Assembly: GCA_007133875.1 (NCBI GenBank)
Contig: SLLW01000277.1
Coordinates: 1 to 10,279 of the forward strand
Source of the DNA: Balneolales bacterium
GTDB taxonomy: Bacteria > Bacteroidota > Rhodothermia > Balneolales > Natronogracilivirgulaceae
Direction of reading: 5' to 3'
Length of the DNA stretch: 10,279 nt
This document shows, piece after piece, positions 7,541 through 10,279 of the stretch (the first letter of the stretch is position 1; the number at the start of each line of letters is the position of its first letter). The notes beneath the pieces are model-generated. The model worked only from the letters and a program-made list of their open reading frames with translations. It searched no databases and was not told where the DNA came from. The position numbers and the translations under genes were made by a program.

Positions 7541-7554
7541 TGTAAGCGCTTACT
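7541..7554. promoter_or_regulatory. LacI-family (cre-like) operator
   Basis: GTAAGCGCTTAC (7542-7553) is a perfect 12-bp palindrome with a central CG. Read from 7540, ATGTAAGCGCTTACT satisfies every position of the cre consensus WTGNAANCGNWNNCW used by CcpA and close to many local LacI-type sugar repressors. It lies upstream of a sugar-transporter gene, the usual target. No LacI gene is in the window, so the partner protein is unknown. Confidence 0.6.
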
Positions 7555-7833
7555 TTACGGTTTACAAAAACCGGAAGTCAATAGCCGAAGGTCTGTTAAA
7601 ATACAATCTGGAACCGAATGCACAAAACAGATTCTTCATCGATATCAGCACATAACACTACTCTGTTTAGGCAGATTCCCTTTTTTTTGTATCTTCATTA
7701 GATGTTTCTGATAACGATGAGTGCACTGAAACGGTTCTCAAACGTATTAAATTCAGAAGGAATGGGTTGTGCTTCACTGTACTGTGAGGCCAGATTTGGT
7801 AAGGATTCCATCCACTTTGAAATAGATGTTCGT

Positions 7834-10279
7834 ATGACTACACTGGCTACCTTTTTTTTGATGCTGACCGGTATGACAGCCCCGGCTTTGTCGCAAACTG
7901 ATCTGTCACAATCTGCAACTGATACGTTGCCTGATGAATCCGCGACGGCCGTAGTGCAAACCAACTCGAACGGGGATGAATGGGAGGTTGAAGGGGGCCA
8001 ATGGGATGAATGGCCCACACGCAATATCCGGTTTGACACCGACGAAGGAACCTGGATGAATCTTGATGTGAGCCCGGACGGGGAACATATCGTTTTTGAT
8101 CTGCTGGGGGATATTTATCGTATTTCCATGGATGGTGGCACTGCAGAACTTATTTCTGGAGGCCCTGCTTTTGATATGCAACCACGGTATAGCCCGGACG
8201 GAAAAACGATCGCATTTACAAGTGACCGCGGTGGTGGGGACAATATCTGGTTGATGGATGCCGACGGCTCAAACCGGCGTGCCATTACCGAGGAGTCTTT
8301 TCGCTTGCTGAGTTCGCCATACTGGACACCGGATGGGAATTATATCATTGTCAGAAAACACTTTACCGATACACGGTCACTCGGTGCAGGCGAAATATGG
8401 ATGTATCATGTTCGTGGCGGTACCGGACTTCAGCTCACGGAAAAAACCAGCTGGACTTCCGATCAAAATGAACCGGCGGTATCGCCCGACGGGCGCTGGA
8501 TCTATTACAGTTTTTCAGGCCCGTTCGACTACAACCGAGATGTACATGCGGGCATTTTCCAAATTAACCGCTTTGACCGGCAAACCGGCCGCATCGAACC
8601 GGTCACCCGGGCAACCGGCGGCGGAGTTCGGCCCACGCCATCACCGGATGGAGAAAAACTGGCTTTTGTACGCCGAATCGGTACCCGATCCGTTTTGATG
8701 GTCCGTGAAATTGAAACCGGTCAGGAGCGGGTGCTATTTGATGGCCTGGATCTGGACCAACAGGAGACCTGGGCCATCCACGGACTCTATCCCGCATTCG
8801 CCTGGACACCGGACAGTGAAAATATTGTCATATCTTTTGATGGGACTATCCACAATGTATCGCTTGAGAACGGTGAGTCAACACTGATTCCATTTGAAGC
8901 GACAATCAGCAAACGCATTGCCGATGCCGTTTCGTTCGATTTTCCAATCTCTGATGATTACTTTGACGCGAACCTGATCCGATGGCCTGTATTGACCCCG
9001 AATCAGGAGCAACTCATTTTCCAGGCTGCCGGCCACCTATATATAAAAGCGTTACCGGATGATGAGCCTGTACGGTTGACCGATTCGGAAGGCCATCTCG
9101 AATATGCCCCCTCCGTCTCACGGGACGGGAATCACATTGTCTATTCCACCTGGGATGATGAGGAGGGAGGCCATGTCAAAATGGTGAATATCGGACGTGG
9201 CGGAAGTGCTGAGAGGCTTACAACGCACCCGGATCAGTACGCTAATCCGGTCATGTCACCCGATGGCGACAAAGTGGCTTTTCTTCAGGGGAGCGGGATT
9301 GTCAACCGCGGGAAAAATATGAGTTCCGAGTTTTTTCTGAACATCAAAATAAAGGATCTGGATTCCGGTGAGATCACTCATGTGACCGAAACGGCAAACC
9401 GGGGTGCCAACCGGCGAATGCCGCGGTTACAGTGGAGTTCTGACGGATCACGGCTCTACTACTTCGAAACCCATGAGGGATCAACAAAACTGGCCAGTAT
9501 CAAAACCGACGGATCGGACGAAATGCATCACGTGATCAGTGACGAGGCCGAAGAGCTGATTTTGTCACCGGATACGCGGTATATCGCTTTTAAAGATCAA
9601 CACAATATCTATGTTGCTCCGATGCCGCGTGCCGGCGGAGACCCGTTGGTAATATCATCCGGAAGCACCTCCATACCAACCCGGCAACTCACCCGATACG
9701 GCGGTGACTGGATCAGTTGGTCAGCAGATTCTCAAAAGCTGATATTCAGCCTTGGTGATGCCGTTTACAAACAGAAGGTGCGCCCACTATTTGGTATCGG
9801 CGATACACTGCAAGATCAGGCAGAGGATCCCGATGACTGGCGTGCCGGCAATGCCATATATCAATCCGAAATTTTTCAGATAAACCTTGAACTTCCGGTG
9901 GCCAAACCGGAAGGGGTAACGGCATACGAAAACGCCCGTATTATCACAATGAATGGCGATGATATCATCGAATCCGGGACTATTCTCGTCAGGGATAATC
10001 GAATTATAGAAGTAGGGCCGATGAATCAGGTGAGCATCCCTGAGGATGCCCGGGTTTTTGATCTCTATGGGAAGACCATCATGCCCGGGATTGTGGATGT
10101 CCATGCACATATGGGGTATGTGGCACTGGATATCACGCCGAACCGGTTGTGGGAATACGAGGCGAATCTGGCATATGGGGTGACCACCACGCTCGATCCA
10201 TCAGCCAGCACACAATCCGTGTTTGCCCTTGCAGAGCAGGTTAAGGCGGGGAGGATGATCGGCCCGCGAATTTATTCAA
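7834..10279 (+). CDS. Exported PD40 beta-propeller/amidohydrolase protein (3' end cut off by window edge)
   Basis: The first 815 residues are in the window. A hydrophobic leader MTTLATFFLMLTGMTAPALSQ suggests export. Twelve PD40-like strands (SPDG or variants) start near residues 80, 120, 165, 217, 270, 325, 388, 429, 475, 536, 578 and 631, enough for two six-bladed TolB-like propellers. From about residue 695 an amidohydrolase domain begins: ENARIITMNGDDIIESG, then the metal-binding strand PGIVDVHAHMG with H757 and H759. The remaining metal ligands lie beyond the window. Family members of this plan run to about 1,050-1,100 residues and are often annotated as imidazolonepropionase-like or peptidase-like; the substrate is not known to me. 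Start choice: the frame is also open from an ATG at 7702, but that adds 44 polar residues before the leader. The chosen leader lacks the usual N-terminal positive charge, so the start is uncertain. Confidence 0.85.
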   Translation, partial: MTTLATFFLMLTGMTAPALSQTDLSQSATDTLPDESATAVVQTNSNGDEWEVEGGQWDEWPTRNIRFDTDEGTWMNLDVSPDGEHIVFDLLGDIYRISMDGGTAELISGGPAFDMQPRYSPDGKTIAFTSDRGGGDNIWLMDADGSNRRAITEESFRLLSSPYWTPDGNYIIVRKHFTDTRSLGAGEIWMYHVRGGTGLQLTEKTSWTSDQNEPAVSPDGRWIYYSFSGPFDYNRDVHAGIFQINRFDRQTGRIEPVTRATGGGVRPTPSPDGEKLAFVRRIGTRSVLMVREIETGQERVLFDGLDLDQQETWAIHGLYPAFAWTPDSENIVISFDGTIHNVSLENGESTLIPFEATISKRIADAVSFDFPISDDYFDANLIRWPVLTPNQEQLIFQAAGHLYIKALPDDEPVRLTDSEGHLEYAPSVSRDGNHIVYSTWDDEEGGHVKMVNIGRGGSAERLTTHPDQYANPVMSPDGDKVAFLQGSGIVNRGKNMSSEFFLNIKIKDLDSGEITHVTETANRGANRRMPRLQWSSDGSRLYYFETHEGSTKLASIKTDGSDEMHHVISDEAEELILSPDTRYIAFKDQHNIYVAPMPRAGGDPLVISSGSTSIPTRQLTRYGGDWISWSADSQKLIFSLGDAVYKQKVRPLFGIGDTLQDQAEDPDDWRAGNAIYQSEIFQINLELPVAKPEGVTAYENARIITMNGDDIIESGTILVRDNRIIEVGPMNQVSIPEDARVFDLYGKTIMPGIVDVHAHMGYVALDITPNRLWEYEANLAYGVTTTLDPSASTQSVFALAEQVKAGRMIGPRIYS

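Larger units (their letters stand above)
7449..7833. other. Divergent intergenic region between the transporter and the propeller-amidohydrolase gene
   Basis: These 385 bases have regulatory dyads on the transporter side (7496-7553). From about 7560 to 7690 I see no gene, hairpin or clear promoter, apart from a T8 run at 7681-7688. The last part (7702-7833) is an open in-frame extension of the downstream gene and could be either leader or extra N-terminus. I judge it more likely non-coding because the peptide it encodes would precede a signal peptide. Confidence 0.6.

Noticed and set aside
7698..8181. Minus-strand open frames at 7698-8039 and 7906-8181
   Set aside because: They overlap the start of the PD40 protein, whose plus-strand frame carries the leader and propeller motifs.

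Overview
The window carries ordinary chromosomal metabolic genes of a menaquinone-using bacterium. My best guess is a Bacteroidota/Balneolota-type organism. The grounds are menaquinone genes, a type III glutamine synthetase, Shine-Dalgarno sites that are missing at most starts, and a large PD40-propeller/amidohydrolase protein of a kind common in that group. This placement is inference. I saw no rRNA, tRNA, CRISPR array, transposase or phage gene.

Layout. Positions 1-3374 (minus strand) hold three menaquinone genes transcribed menA, menC, menE; menE runs off the left edge. MenC makes o-succinylbenzoate, MenE activates it with CoA, and MenA prenylates the later product, 1,4-dihydroxy-2-naphthoate. 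Positions 3375-3620 are a divergent intergenic region with a compact dyad and a plausible promoter for the next gene. Positions 3621-5822 (plus) encode glutamine synthetase III. A strong hairpin at 5848-5882 lies between the convergent genes. Positions 5901-7448 (minus) encode an SLC45/GPH-like sugar transporter with an unexpected extra membrane hairpin in its middle loop. Positions 7449-7833 are a second divergent intergenic region with three closely spaced dyads, one of them a perfect match to a LacI-family (cre-like) operator. From 7834 to the right edge (plus) runs an exported protein with about twelve PD40 propeller strands followed by the start of an amidohydrolase domain.

The menE and amidohydrolase reading frames are open at the window edges, so I translated them by hand from the sequence.

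Most worth a second look: an in-frame 15-bp tandem repeat inside menE and low-complexity loop insertions in the neighbouring menC; three AAGCGCTT palindromes found only in the two divergent intergenic regions; and the TM2-like hairpin inserted in the transporter. I found no convincing new multi-gene system.
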